From positions 1,140,894 to 1,204,893 of the forward strand of contig OZ024891.1 in assembly GCA_964017195.1 (NCBI GenBank): DNA of 64,000 nt. The letters run 5' to 3'. Both the position numbers and the translations under genes were made by a program. A model generated the notes under the pieces. The model worked only from the letters and a program-made list of their open reading frames with translations, did not search any database and was not told the origin of the DNA. Numbering within the stretch: the stretch's first letter is position 1; each line of letters starts with the position of its first letter. Of this stretch, positions 14,534 through 25,967 are shown in pieces. The DNA is from Siderastrea radians (Eukaryota > Cnidaria > Anthozoa > Scleractinia > Rhizangiidae).

Positions 14534-17500
14534 ATGCAAATGAAAGAATCTAATCATATTAATATGGATAGAGCTAGTTTAAAAAAACTCAGCAAATCAG
14601 AACTTATCAAATTGCTTCTGAAGCAGGAGAATAAGCCAGTTCTAGCAAAAAGAAGACCAATACCAACACCTCGTAAAAGTGTTAAAGAAATGGTTACGCA
14701 GTATGAAGATAATATTATTCAACCACCAGCAGAGTTCAGGAATAATTACAAACCAATTCCTGCACCAAGAACCAAGAAAAATGCTGTAAAAAAACCGGTT
14801 CCGACACCAAGAACCATAATAAAGCAAACAGACAATGCCTTGAAAGGTTTTGTCAAATCTTATGAAATTAGTATCAAAAACAATAAAGACCCATTAGCTC
14901 AATTGCAAAATACAAGAAAGGTCATAGAACAACATGTAATCACTTTGTTGAATGAAATAAAAGGCCTTAAATATGTTGAAACAGTAAAAGTTACATTCAA
15001 TAAAATTTCTGATGGTGAAATAGTTGAAAAGTCAGCATATTTCAACAGTAAAGCCCAAACAATTATTAACAATACAGAAATCAATGAAGCATTACAAATG
15101 TCAAAACAAAATATCTTAAACCAGATCTCCCAATGGATATCACAAGGTTCAGGATGGACTATCCAATCTGTTGATAATCATTACCTCAACATTGTCAAAT
15201 ACAAGCCTATAAGTGGATCCTCATATATCAAACTTCCTTCTGAACTTCGAAAGTCAAAGAAAGGATTAATAAACATGAAAAATGATGATAATGAGTGCTT
15301 CAAATGGTGTCACATCAGACATATAAACCCACAAGAGAAATATCCTCAGAGGATTAAAAAAGCTGATAAACAATACGTTAGAAAGTTAGATTACTCAGGT
15401 GTTGAATTTCCAGTCGGTGTCAAACATTACAACAAAATTGAGAAGCAAAACAGCATCAATATAAATGTATTCGGATATGAAGACAAACAGCCATATCCCA
15501 TCTATGTTTCAAAAGAAAAGTATGAAGATCACATTGAACTACTTCTGGTTACTGAAAAAGAAAACAAGCACTATGTTCTCATAAAGGATTTTAACAGATT
15601 CATGTATAACCAAACAAAACATGAACACAGGAAACACTTTTGTATGTGGTGCCTGCAATGTTTTAGTTCAGACAGGGTATTAAGCAACCACAAAGATATT
15701 TGCATACAAGTGAACGGCACTCAAGCAATTAAAATGCCCAACAAAGACAATAACATACTGAAATTCAACAACTTCCATAAACAGCAACCTGTGCCATTTG
15801 TCATTTATGCTGATTTTGAGGCTATAACTGAAAAGGTACAAGGATGTCGACAAGAAGGTAATAAATCATACACCGAAGCCTACCAAATACATACAGACTG
15901 CGGATATGGATACAAGGTTGTCTGCTGCTATGATGACAAATATACCAAACCAATACAACTATATAGAGGTGAAAAGGCTGTATACAAATTCATGGAAAAT
16001 ATTTTAGAAGAAGTGAAATACTGCAAAAAAGTAATGAAAAAATATTTCAATAAACCATTGAGAATGACAGAAGAGAATGAACGGGAATTTGAAAAAGCAA
16101 CAACATGTCACATCTGTGATAAAAAATATACTGAAAAAGACATTCGAGTGAGAGATCATTGCCATATTACAGGTAAATTCAGAGGCTCAGCACACCAAGA
16201 CTGTAATCTGAAACTCAGAATAAACCCAAAAGAAATAAAAATTCCAGTGATATTCCATAATTTGAGAGGTTACGACAGTCATTTCATTATGCAAGAAATT
16301 GGAGCTATTGTCAAGAATAATACATACACCAAAAACGGAAAAGAAATTAAAATGAACATAAATGCAATTCCAAACAATATGGAAAAATATATGGCTTTTA
16401 TGCTTGGCAACCATCTAACATTTATCGACAGTTTCCAGTTTATGAGTTTAAGTTTGGATAAATTAGTTAGCAACTTACCAGCAGAAGCTTTAAAGTATAC
16501 AAGCGAAAGATTCCAAAAAGAAAAATTAAATCTTATGACACGAAAAGGTATTTATCCGTATGATTACATGGACAGTTTTGAGAAATTCAATAAAACAGAA
16601 TTACCAACTAAAGAAGAATTTTACAGCATATTAAATAATGAGCATATTTCAGATGAAGATTATAGTCATGCTCAAAAAGTGTGGAATACATTTAAATTAC
16701 AAACGATGGGTGAATACCACAATCTATATCTCAAGTCTGATATACTTCTATTAGCCGATGTGTTTGAAAACTTTCGCAAAACATGTCTTCAGTATTACAA
16801 ATTAGACCCATGCCACTATTTCACTAGCCCTGGTTTGAGTTGGGATGCCATGTTGAAGATGACTAATATTAAATTGGAACTAATGACAGACATAGATATG
16901 TTTCAATTCATTGAAAAAGGCATGCGTGGTGGGATCAGTTATATTGCCAATAGATATGGAAAAGCGAATAACAAGTACATGAGTGAATATGATGAGAAAG
17001 AGCCGTCAAAATACATTATGTATCTTGATGCTAATAATTTATACGGTTGGGCAATGAGTCAATATCTCCCTACTGGTGGTTTCAAATGGTTGACAGAAAA
17101 GCAGATTAATAAAATCAATTTAGCTCAGTATAATGAAGACAGTAATAAAGGATTGTTAATAGAAGTCGATTTAGAATACCCAAAAGAGTTGCATGATCTT
17201 CATAATGACTACCCAGTAGCCGCCGAGAGAGTTTGTGTTAATAAAGATATGCTGTCTGAGTATTGTAAAACAATAGCTACAAAATACAATATATCGACAG
17301 GACTAGTAAGCAAACTAATCCCTACATTAAGCAATAAAGAAAAATGTGTTCTGCATTACAGAAACCTGCAACTGTACCTTGATCTTGGATTGAAAATAAA
17401 CAAAGTCCATAGAGTTTTAGAATTCAATCAGTCGCCTTGGCTCAAACAATACATCAACTTTAATACTGAAAAACGTACTCAAGCAAAAAATTCATTTGAA

Positions 17501-18289
17501 AAAGATTTCTTCAAACTTATGAATAACTCAGTGTTTGGAAAGACAATGGAAAATTTACGAAAACGTGTTGATGTCCGACTTATCACAGATGAGAAGAAAT
17601 TATTAAAAATGGTAAGTAAACCAACTTATGTAAGCAGTAAGATCTTCAACGAGAATTTGGTAGCAGTTCATAAAATAAAAGAAACGCTCACTTTAAACAG
17701 GCCGGCATATGTCGGAATGTGTATCCTTGATCTGAGCAAAACATTGATGTATAATTTCCATTATAAGTACATCAAAAACAAGTATGGAAACAAAGCCAAA
17801 TTATTATTCACAGACACAGACTCATTAACATATGAAATCGAAGCCAAAGATGTCTACAGAGACTTTTGGAATGACAAAGATCGATTTGACAACAGCGACT
17901 ATCCTGAAAGCTCGCCGTATTTCAACAAGACAAACAAGAAAGTAATTGGTAAATTCAAAGATGAAGCTTGCGGTATTCCAATCAAAGAATTCGTCGGATT
18001 GAGAAGCAAAATGTACTCATATGTAAAAGATAACAAGAAAGAGGCAAGAACTGCAAAAGGTATAAAAAAGGTTGTAATAAATAACAACATCAAACATGAA
18101 GACTACAAAAATGTTTTATTAGAAAATAGACAAATCCAACATACTATGAAAACTATTCGAAGCAGCAAACATCAACTAGGTAGTTACGAAATAAACAAAA
18201 TATCACTAAGCTGCTTCGATGATAAAAGATATATATTAATTAATGGGAAACAAAGTTTAGCATATGGCCATTATCTGATTCTTCAATAA
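14534..18289 (+). CDS. Protein-primed family-B DNA polymerase
   Basis: I start at the ATG at 14534 (about 1251 residues); the frame is open to 14489 but has no ATG there. The N-terminus has three proline motifs (RPIPTPRK, KPIPAPRT, KPVPTPRT). A C2H2-like finger (FCMWCLQCFSS) and an HNH-like zinc cluster (CHICDKKY...RDHCHITGKFRG) follow. Exonuclease motifs are DFEA (~15811), NLRGYDSHF (~16258) and YLKSDILLLADVF (~16724). Polymerase motifs are A YLDANNLYGWAM (~17021), B KLMNNSVFGKT (~17513) and C FTDTDSLTY (~17807). It copies the element from protein-primed ends. All catalytic residues I can see are present. Confidence 0.95.
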   Translation: MQMKESNHINMDRASLKKLSKSELIKLLLKQENKPVLAKRRPIPTPRKSVKEMVTQYEDNIIQPPAEFRNNYKPIPAPRTKKNAVKKPVPTPRTIIKQTDNALKGFVKSYEISIKNNKDPLAQLQNTRKVIEQHVITLLNEIKGLKYVETVKVTFNKISDGEIVEKSAYFNSKAQTIINNTEINEALQMSKQNILNQISQWISQGSGWTIQSVDNHYLNIVKYKPISGSSYIKLPSELRKSKKGLINMKNDDNECFKWCHIRHINPQEKYPQRIKKADKQYVRKLDYSGVEFPVGVKHYNKIEKQNSININVFGYEDKQPYPIYVSKEKYEDHIELLLVTEKENKHYVLIKDFNRFMYNQTKHEHRKHFCMWCLQCFSSDRVLSNHKDICIQVNGTQAIKMPNKDNNILKFNNFHKQQPVPFVIYADFEAITEKVQGCRQEGNKSYTEAYQIHTDCGYGYKVVCCYDDKYTKPIQLYRGEKAVYKFMENILEEVKYCKKVMKKYFNKPLRMTEENEREFEKATTCHICDKKYTEKDIRVRDHCHITGKFRGSAHQDCNLKLRINPKEIKIPVIFHNLRGYDSHFIMQEIGAIVKNNTYTKNGKEIKMNINAIPNNMEKYMAFMLGNHLTFIDSFQFMSLSLDKLVSNLPAEALKYTSERFQKEKLNLMTRKGIYPYDYMDSFEKFNKTELPTKEEFYSILNNEHISDEDYSHAQKVWNTFKLQTMGEYHNLYLKSDILLLADVFENFRKTCLQYYKLDPCHYFTSPGLSWDAMLKMTNIKLELMTDIDMFQFIEKGMRGGISYIANRYGKANNKYMSEYDEKEPSKYIMYLDANNLYGWAMSQYLPTGGFKWLTEKQINKINLAQYNEDSNKGLLIEVDLEYPKELHDLHNDYPVAAERVCVNKDMLSEYCKTIATKYNISTGLVSKLIPTLSNKEKCVLHYRNLQLYLDLGLKINKVHRVLEFNQSPWLKQYINFNTEKRTQAKNSFEKDFFKLMNNSVFGKTMENLRKRVDVRLITDEKKLLKMVSKPTYVSSKIFNENLVAVHKIKETLTLNRPAYVGMCILDLSKTLMYNFHYKYIKNKYGNKAKLLFTDTDSLTYEIEAKDVYRDFWNDKDRFDNSDYPESSPYFNKTNKKVIGKFKDEACGIPIKEFVGLRSKMYSYVKDNKKEARTAKGIKKVVINNNIKHEDYKNVLLENRQIQHTMKTIRSSKHQLGSYEINKISLSCFDDKRYILINGKQSLAYGHYLILQ

Positions 18290-18545
18290 TAGTTTGTAAT
18301 ATTGATGCAGCATTTGGCGGAGGTATTTGGCTGGCTTGGCTGGCTTGGTTAGCAGGATTGGTGGCATCTTCTAAACTCAGAGGCATCGTTGAGGTATGTT
18401 TGGTCAACCGTAAACAACTTCTGAAATTTTTATCAAACTGGAGCAAGTTCTGATATTTTTACACGAAAAAGTAATTTATGGGTACGTTTTTAATTGGTCA
18501 ATAGAGATCATTCGATATAATGACCTTGGAAAATGGCTGAGTCAT
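18290..18545. other. Polymerase 3' spacer
   Basis: Between the polymerase stop and the right terminal repeat I see only a short ggctggctt tandem stretch (about 18329-18348) and AT-rich DNA. No gene is seen. Confidence 0.6.
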
Positions 18546-18966
18546 TTCCTGTTTTCACCAGACATGTCAAGACTTGTTTCTTAGAAAAACTTCTTGCTTT
18601 TCCGAGAAAGACTTCCTGTGGTTTAGAGTCACGTGATTGAATAATGCGTTGGATACATCATGAAATACAACATATAGTATCCAAATACTATCAATTCAAA
18701 CCATGTAATAAAATACATATAGTTCCCCATAAAATGGAAACAGCATCGCAAAAAGAAACTTCCCCTCTTGATCGCAAAGCGATCAATTCACTGCCTCACA
18801 AAAGCTCCGCTTTTGTTCCCCAATGCATAAAAAATGGAGCTATCTAAAAAACATATAGTTTACCAAAAAAATTATTTCCATCTAATGGAATAGTAGTTAT
18901 AGAGTTGGCTTGGTTTTAGAACACTTTCAAAGAAAGTGGTCTAGAACCGCCAACTCTATAACTACT
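18546..18966 (-). repeat. Right terminal inverted repeat of the Polinton
   Basis: Reverse-complement match to 1328-1733. It ends in ...CTATAACTACT directly before AAAGTC. Confidence 0.93.
18892..18966. repeat. Terminal 75-nt palindrome (right)
   Basis: Inverted copy of the left terminal palindrome. AGTAGTTATAGAGTTGGC at its inner edge pairs with the extreme end. The inner loop region is in the opposite orientation to the left copy, as expected for true inverted repeats. Confidence 0.9.
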
Positions 18967-18972
18967 AAAGTC
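18967..18972. other. Target-site duplication, right (AAAGTC)
   Basis: Direct copy of 1322-1327. Confidence 0.9.
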
Positions 18973-20005
18973 AGGCAACGTTTTACCGACGTCTTACCTA
19001 AAAACCAAGTTTGACATCGGTCAAGGCACCAGGAAGAAACTAGACCCCGATGTTGTCGCCAAAGGGATGCGTCGAGCTCCAGGGCCCAAATGGTGAGAGG
19101 TTGTTTGCCCAACAAATTTCATCCTTCTTCTCTCGTTTGGCAGCGAAAGCGTGTCAGCAAAATGTGCAGGTGACGGAGCAAGATGTGCTTGCCGTAGAAG
19201 AGCAAGTGAACTTCTCTACAGCCAGAGACACCGTGCTTTCCTCCCCTCATATCATCCACCCTATTCTTGTCGATCAGTACGATCTGTGTGCCTTAGTTCA
19301 AGGCAGGAAATCGAAAATAGGGAGGCAGAGAGGGACACTGTCAGTCTACGCTTTGGGATTTGTCAAGTTTGGTAAAGTTACTTTTAGATGGCCATTTGGA
19401 ACGGAAGTCTGTTTTCCGCACGTACGCATAAAGGCAACCTCGATCTGGCGTTTGAAGATCCATTCAAAATTTTGCTTGTAATGGCGGACCAAGTGGTGTT
19501 ACGTTTTGTCGATGAAAACGACCTCGAAAAACAAGGGAAATGGTATTTATGCGGACGTTTCGGGAAACAGACCCGTTGAAAAGCCAGTCTATAAATAACT
19601 TTTGTGGCATTGACATATCCCAACCAACGCCCTCATTGTCCCTCTCTGTTTCCTTATTTTCTCTTGAGGAAATATAAAAGTTAAAGGTGGGGTTACATTG
19701 GAACTTCAAGCACCAACCCCACCAGTACGGAGGAATGTACCCTACATTTCTCTTCTTCAAGAATTAGTAGATTGTTGTAAATTTAAATGACTGTTGTAAA
19801 TTTAATTAGAGTAAATTTAAAAAGACCACACAATAACACTGCAAGATTGATTTGTAAAGCTCATGCCGTGGGCCGAAAAACAAATATTACCGCAACAGGA
19901 AGGGTTTTACGAAAGAGAAATGATTTTATACAAATTTTTTCTTACTTTCGATTCAGGTTACAGTAAAACAATTAGTATGGCAGAGTATATGTATACAAAT
20001 AGATT
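18973..20005. repeat. Right arm of the older outer inverted repeat
   Basis: This matches 1-504 in reverse complement, ending at ctatttgtatacatatactc on the minus strand. It includes about 400 bases (19150-19660) absent from the left arm. The Polinton inserted into this arm; joining 1310-1321 with 18973 restores the sequence mirrored at 1043-1075. No gene is supported. Confidence 0.75.
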
Positions 20006-21808
20006 TTTTAAAATATAAATTTTGTTTATATCACTGGTTAACGGATCATTGTCGATTAACGTTATTATAAAAATAACAACGGGAATACAGACAAAAATAT
20101 CAATGTGCATTGCAACTGTCTTTATTCATATCATTTCAGGAATGTAGCCTTTAGTGTGACACCTGCATATTTTTCTCTCCGAAAGCCCTACCTTCCCCTT
20201 ACCCCAACCCACTCCCCGGCATTCACCCCAATCCCCAATCACGCTAAAACAAATTTTGTCACGACAGCTTTTTGACATGGCCAGGCCGTCTTAAAGTTTT
20301 TAATACTAGCTAGGCAAGAAACACATTCCTATTATTTTACCAGAATACTAACAGTCAAGTTGATCATCCTTCAACCACCTTGGTAAGTTTAACCATGTTA
20401 GGCTTTGTTGTGTTTTCTCAGAATAAGGGTATTTCAGGTGGACAGACTGCGTGGAAATTAATTTCAAATGACTGGCTTTCACTAGTCTGTCACTGTTTTA
20501 CTTTTAGGACTTTAAGCCCTCCTCGCTGCCAGTAACTAGTCAGCGCAAATTCTGGAATATATTTCCTACGATGAGCAGTTTTAATCTATTGAAAACTGCG
20601 TTTTATCTTTTCGATGCAGTTTGCCACTTTAGCGGCAAGCGAATTCTTGTCACGCAAATGTAAGCGAGTGGAAACAGATGTTTAATTGTTTTTAAGAACG
20701 CTTAAAGTACCAGGAATGTTAACTTTTCAAGATAATAAGTTAATTTCCTTGCTATAAAACATGTTATTTTGCAGTACAAGGAGGGAAATACTCAAATACG
20801 ACCCTTGTGTGACGAACAGATGATTGCATTGACTTTTCGAGTTGTGGTCGGATAACGAAAGCTAGAATCAAAGCGTCTTCTTTTAGCATCTATTTTACGA
20901 CGAATACCCAAAGGTAGGATGTTTTTTCATCAAAATAAAAAGTATGTTAAGTTACAATGTGTCTGATGTCTGATATTGAACTGTAGAAGGTTTTGTTGGC
21001 TGATTTTTGATTGATGTTGGGTTTGTTTATAGTGACGTTTGTTTGCAGTACAAATTGGTCGCGTTGCCAAAATTGACTCATCGTTTCCGTCTCTCAACGG
21101 GACACTTTTGTCGAGCCGCGGAAGAAATTTCCACACAGCATAATATGAAGTATAACCTTAGAGACCATCGTAGTTTCGGCTTGAAATTCAATGTACCAGT
21201 GGGCTTTCTACGGTTTAGAAATTAGCTAAAATTTGCTGATCCGCTGAAGCGCTTTGAGCGGGGTAGATAAAACAGCTAGAAAGATATAAAATTTAAAAGA
21301 TTTTCTCAAATAAACTACAGTTTTGGAAAGAGCAGGAATGGTGTTATGATTTACTAAAAGTACATTGGTAAACATTACCGCGTTTAGCTGTACGAGCGAA
21401 AAGAAAATGCACCATTTTACCCTTCTTTTGATGGCGGCGGGAAGCCAAAATGGCGATTTTCAGACTTTCCTCGATTTTGAAAAAACTAAAGCGCTTTAGG
21501 AACTTTAATTGTATTTTCGAAAATAACTCACTAAAGGGTTTATTTAGGCAAAATATGAAGAAATTGAAAATTTCACAACTGGCGCCGGGTTTTCGATATT
21601 TACAGACACTGGCTCTTAAGCATCATCTTGAATACAATCACCAACTCAACAAAAGTAAGAGTTCTGGACGATTCCACCGACCAGCGTTTTGCCTGTCACT
21701 CAAGCAAATGATCTTCTCTTTAGTTGGCACAATACGCTAGCCCTATCCAAACTTCGTCATCAACAACCATATCTCAAAACGTAGTGAAAAAGACTCATGC
21801 ATCCGCCA
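20006..21808. other. No gene seen
   Basis: AT-rich non-coding DNA. I find no long conserved frame, RNA gene or clear repeat boundary before the Penelope-like copy begins. Confidence 0.5.
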
Positions 21809-24449
21809 AATTGAACTTATCAAATCTACCTTAAATAAGATTACAGAACAAAACAAGACGCAAAATACAATTCAACGCTATGAGTTACGTAACCAGCGTG
21901 ATTATAACAATACTAAAACAAGGATAAGTGACGCTAACATTCAAAAATAAAAACAATATAGTACAACGATTATATAACGAAAAAAGGAAAACTAAACAAT
22001 ACTAACAATTAAACGTAATTACAAGGTGTAGATACAGGTACAACACTAGATAAATGAACGATACAAGGCAAAAATATAACAAAAGACCGGAAATATGCTG
22101 CTATAAAAATAAATAACAAAAGATGACAGATAAGACTAAAAACTAAAAACTACTAATTCAAAAAAGATGACATTTGCAAAGCGGCAAAAGAAAGGGCAGT
22201 CAAAAGGAAAGCAACCTACGTTTACGCAAACATGGATCATACCAAAATCCCAAATCGAGGCCTTTGGAGCCCCAAAGGGCCGATAGACAACAAAATCCCT
22301 GGGGGGCCCTTAAACAATAATGACCGTAATAAGTTCCCCGGACAGGGCCTTTGAGTATACCCAACACCTAAGAGGCTGACAAAATCCAAGAAAAGGGCCT
22401 TTGAACGGCCATATATCGCAAACAAAGAATCGCAAAAAAGAAAATTAATTGTAACAAATTCTATTCCTAGAATGAAATTCTTTTCTTTTATTTAAACCAT
22501 GGGGTGCCAAAGAGAACAGCTGAGCACTCCAATAAGCCTCCTTTGTAATTAAAAGCCTGTCGATCTCATCCGAGTTGTTTGGGGCCTGCACCTGATCAAT
22601 ACCTTGAAACGAAAAATCATCTAAAATGTGTGAAGTTTTGTTGAAATGCACTGCTACTTCACAAGTTGTTTTGTTTGTGAGCATAGCAGACTTGTGATTA
22701 CGAAACCTAATTCGAAAATCAGTGGTTGTAGATCCTATGTATTGCAAACGACATTTCTTGCAAGAAACCAAATAAATCACATTTTTAGAATCACAAGAAA
22801 GTCTTGAATGAATGGTGTATTTTTTGCCCGTCTGCAAGCTAAGAAATGATTTGGATTCAACAAAGAAATTTCGACAAAGACCGCATCTATTCCTTTCGCA
22901 TTTGAAACAGCCATTGCTTTGTTGAATTGTTTGTCCCTCTTCGGCGGTTTTAAAACGAGATGGTGCCAATAATTCTTTAAGATTTTTTGACCTACGAAAA
23001 GATGGTATGATAGAGCCTGGAGGGAAAAGTTCTTTTAATTTGGGGTTGGATTGTAAAATCAACAAATGCTTTCTAATTACGTTACCCACGTTCGGTAAAT
23101 TTGGATTAAATGTCAATACGAATGGAAATAATTTCTTCGCCTCTTTTCCACGTGTCCTGAGTAAATCATTTCTAGACATGGCGGAGGCTTTGGAGAATTG
23201 ATCATTGACTAATTTAGAGGGATAACCCTGGTTAACAAGGTATCCTTTGTACTCGGCTGTTCTCTTGGCAAGGAAAATTTCTTCAGAGCAATTTCGTTTC
23301 AATCTTGTGGCTACTCCAAAAGGAATAGCCTTGAAGACATGCTTGGGATGGCAGCTGGAAGGTGGAAGATATAAATGACTGTCTGTAGGTTTAGAATAAA
23401 CGTCAGTCCTAATAAACCCATCGACAAGGTGTAGAGTAAGGTCTAGTACATGAAGCTCGTGCTCAGAAAAAACTAACTCGAATTTAATAGTAGGGTATAG
23501 AGAATTAATGTACTCAGTAAATTGATGTAAGGCAGGAAGGCCTTGCTGCCAAAGATCAAAAACGTCGTCACGATATCGCCACCACAAGGACAGCTTTATC
23601 GGACCGGAAAATTTAGCTCTAAGATCAATTTCGCCCATAGCTAAATCGGCATAACTACAAGCATTCTTCGGACCCATAGCCGTGCCATGGATCTGAAGAA
23701 AGAAATTCTCCTTAAAAACAGAATGGTTGCTTTTCAAACAAATTTTCACAGCTTCTAATATGCAAGTCGTGGATGGGAGTTTGTTTTCCCTTGCATTCAA
23801 AGCCTTCCTAACTGCAGTAAGACCAAGTTTGTTATCAATGTTAGGGAACATTGAAACAACATCCCACGAAACCAGTAAGGTGCCAGTTGGAAGAGGGCCC
23901 CTCGTGTTAAGATCTTCTATTTTGTTAAGCAAGTCGGTAGTATCCTTAATAAATGATGGTAATTTACGGGCAAGTGGTTGCAAATAAAATTCGGTAAAGG
24001 CCGACAGGTTTTCAATTGCCGTGCCACAACAAGAAGTAATAAGTCTTAATGGGTTGCCCGTTTTGTGCGTTTTGATATTTCCAAAAGCAACTCCTGGTTT
24101 CGCTTCCTTATTTAATACCCACTTAGCTACTTCGGGGGAAATCTCACCCTTTCCGAGCCATTTGGAACACCAACTATCTACTAATGCCAAATGCTTAGAA
24201 GTAGGATCCGACTGCAAAGATTTATAGTGCAGCTGATTGTTAAGCTGACCAAACATTTTTTCCTCGTACTCTTTATCATCAATTAGTACAAATCGGGAGC
24301 CTTTGCCCTGTATACGAATCACTACCTTAGAATTTTTAAGTTCCTTAAGCGCAGCCCGTTCCTTTTTTGAAAGATTATCCCTAGGCTGCTTAATGTTCTC
24401 AGGATTGATGAGATCACGTCGTACATTAGCTAAAAATAGTTCAAGTTCA
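21809..24449 (-). mobile_element. Penelope-like retroelement, copy 1 (5'-truncated)
   Basis: A minus-strand copy consisting of the 3' region (21809-22444) and coding part (22445-24449). Bases 21809-23330 are repeated in reverse at 24450-25967, so the two copies lie head to head with 23331-24449 as the single-copy spacer. Such inverted partial copies are typical of Penelope insertions. Confidence 0.88.
22445..24449 (-). CDS. Penelope-type RT with GIY-YIG endonuclease
   Basis: The frame is open from the junction at 24449 to the stop at 22445, about 668 codons; an ELFLANVRRD segment lies before the first usable start. The RT domain has KTHKTGNPLRLI, LVSWDVVSMFPNI, GTAMGPKNACSYAD and the active site WRYRDD. 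After a linker with a CxxCxxxxCGLC zinc motif comes the GIY-YIG nuclease (VIYLVSCKKCRLQYIGST, FRIRFRNHKS). The very N-terminus expected of full-length elements is missing at the inverted junction. The RT has YRDD instead of the common YADD, a Penelope trait. The open frame suggests a recent copy. Confidence 0.9.
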
Positions 24450-25335
24450 GGCTATTCCTTTTGGAGTAGCCACAAGATTGAAAAGAAATTGCTCTGAAGA
24501 AATTTTCCTTGCCAAGAGAACAGCCGAGTACAAAGGATACCTTGTTAACCAGGGTTATCCCTCTAAATTAGTCCATGATCAATTCTCCAAAGCCTCCGCC
24601 ATTTCTAGAAATGATTTACTCAGGACACGTGGAAAAGAAGCGAAGAAATTATTTCCATTCGTATTGACATTTAATCCAAATTTACCGAACGTGGGTAACA
24701 TAATTAGAAAGCATTTGTTGATTTTACAATCCAACCCCAAATTAAAAGAACTTTTCCCTCCAGGCTCTACCATACCATCTTTTCGTAGGTCAAAAAATCT
24801 TAAAGAATTATTGGCACCATCTCGTTTTAAAACCGCCGAAGAGGGACAAACAATTCAACAAAGCAATGGCTGTTTCAAATGCGAAAGGAATAGATGCGGT
24901 CTTTGTCGAAATTTCTTTGTTGAATCCAAATCATTTCTTAGCTTGCAGACGGGCAAAAAATACACCATTCATTCAAGACTTTCTTGTGATTCTAAAAATG
25001 TGATTTATTTGGTTTCTTGCAAGAAATGTCGTTTGCAATACATAGGATCTACAACCACTGATTTTCGAATTAGGTTTCGTAATCACAAGTCTGCTATGCT
25101 CACAAACAAAACAACTTGTGAAGTAGCAGTGCATTTCAACAAAACTTCACACATTTTAGATGATTTTTCGTTTCAATGTATTGATCAGGTGCAGGCCCCA
25201 AACAACTCGGATGAGATCGACAGGCTTTTAATTACAAAGGAGGCTTATTGGAGTGCTCAGCTGTTCTCTTTGGCACCCCATGGTTTAAATAAAAGAAAAG
25301 AATTTCATTCTAGGAATAGAATTTGTTACAATTAA
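24450..25335 (+). pseudogene. Penelope C-terminal half (zinc motif + GIY-YIG)
   Basis: About 295 residues nearly identical to the C-terminal part of the minus-strand copy (for example KLVHD versus KLVND, FQCID versus FQGID). It contains the CxxC zinc motif and complete GIY-YIG domain but no reverse transcriptase and no proper start codon. It is a truncated fragment rather than a gene. Confidence 0.85.
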
Positions 25336-25967
25336 TTTTCTTTTTTGCGATTCTTTGTTTGCGATATATGGCCGTTCAAAGGCCCTTTTCTTGGATTTTG
25401 TCAGCCTCTTAGGTGTTGGGTATACTCAAAGGCCCTGTCCGGGGAACTTATTACGGTCATTATTGTTTAAGGGCCCCCCCAGGGATTTTGTTGTCTATCG
25501 GCCCTTTGGGGCTCCAAAGGCCTCGATTTGGGATTTTGGTATGATCCATGTTTGCGTAAACGTAGGTTGCTTTCCTTTTGACTGCCCTTTCTTTTGCCGC
25601 TTTGCAAATGTCATCTTTTTTGAATTAGTAGTTTTTAGTTTTTAGTCTTATCTGTCATCTTTTGTTATTTATTTTTATAGCAGCATATTTCCGGTCTTTT
25701 GTTATATTTTTGCCTTGTATCGTTCATTTATCTAGTGTTGTACCTGTATCTACACCTTGTAATTACGTTTAATTGTTAGTATTGTTTAGTTTTCCTTTTT
25801 TCGTTATATAATCGTTGTACTATATTGTTTTTATTTTTGAATGTTAGCGTCACTTGTTTTAGTATTGTTATAATCACGCTGGTTACGTAACTCATAGCGT
25901 TGAATTGTATTTTGCGTCTTGTTTTGTTCTGTAATCTTATTTAAGGTAGATTTGATAAGTTCAATTT
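24450..25967 (+). mobile_element. Penelope-like retroelement, copy 2 (inverted, partial)
   Basis: A reverse copy of 21809-23330 with few changes, beginning inside the coding region at AIPFGVATR and running through the stop and 3' region. It joins copy 1 directly at 24449/24450. Confidence 0.88.

Larger units (their letters stand above)
1328..18966. mobile_element. Complete Polinton/Maverick element
   Basis: The element is bounded by AGTAGTTATAG at the left and CTATAACTACT at the right, inside 6-bp AAAGTC duplications. It has inverted repeats of about 406 and 421 bp. Inside are a protein-primed family-B polymerase, rve integrase with chromodomain, A32-like ATPase, Ulp1/adenain-type protease, and major and minor capsid genes. 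This is the full Polinton core plus PLA2, fibre-like, VLTF3-like and BRO genes. The long polymerase and capsid frames are intact, so the copy is probably young. The possible defects are one in-frame TGA in the fibre region and two -1 shifts, which look programmed rather than mutational. Confidence 0.96.

Noticed and set aside
19050..19760. Frames of 60-143 codons right of the Polinton
   Set aside because: Repeat-derived; no conservation with the left arm frames.
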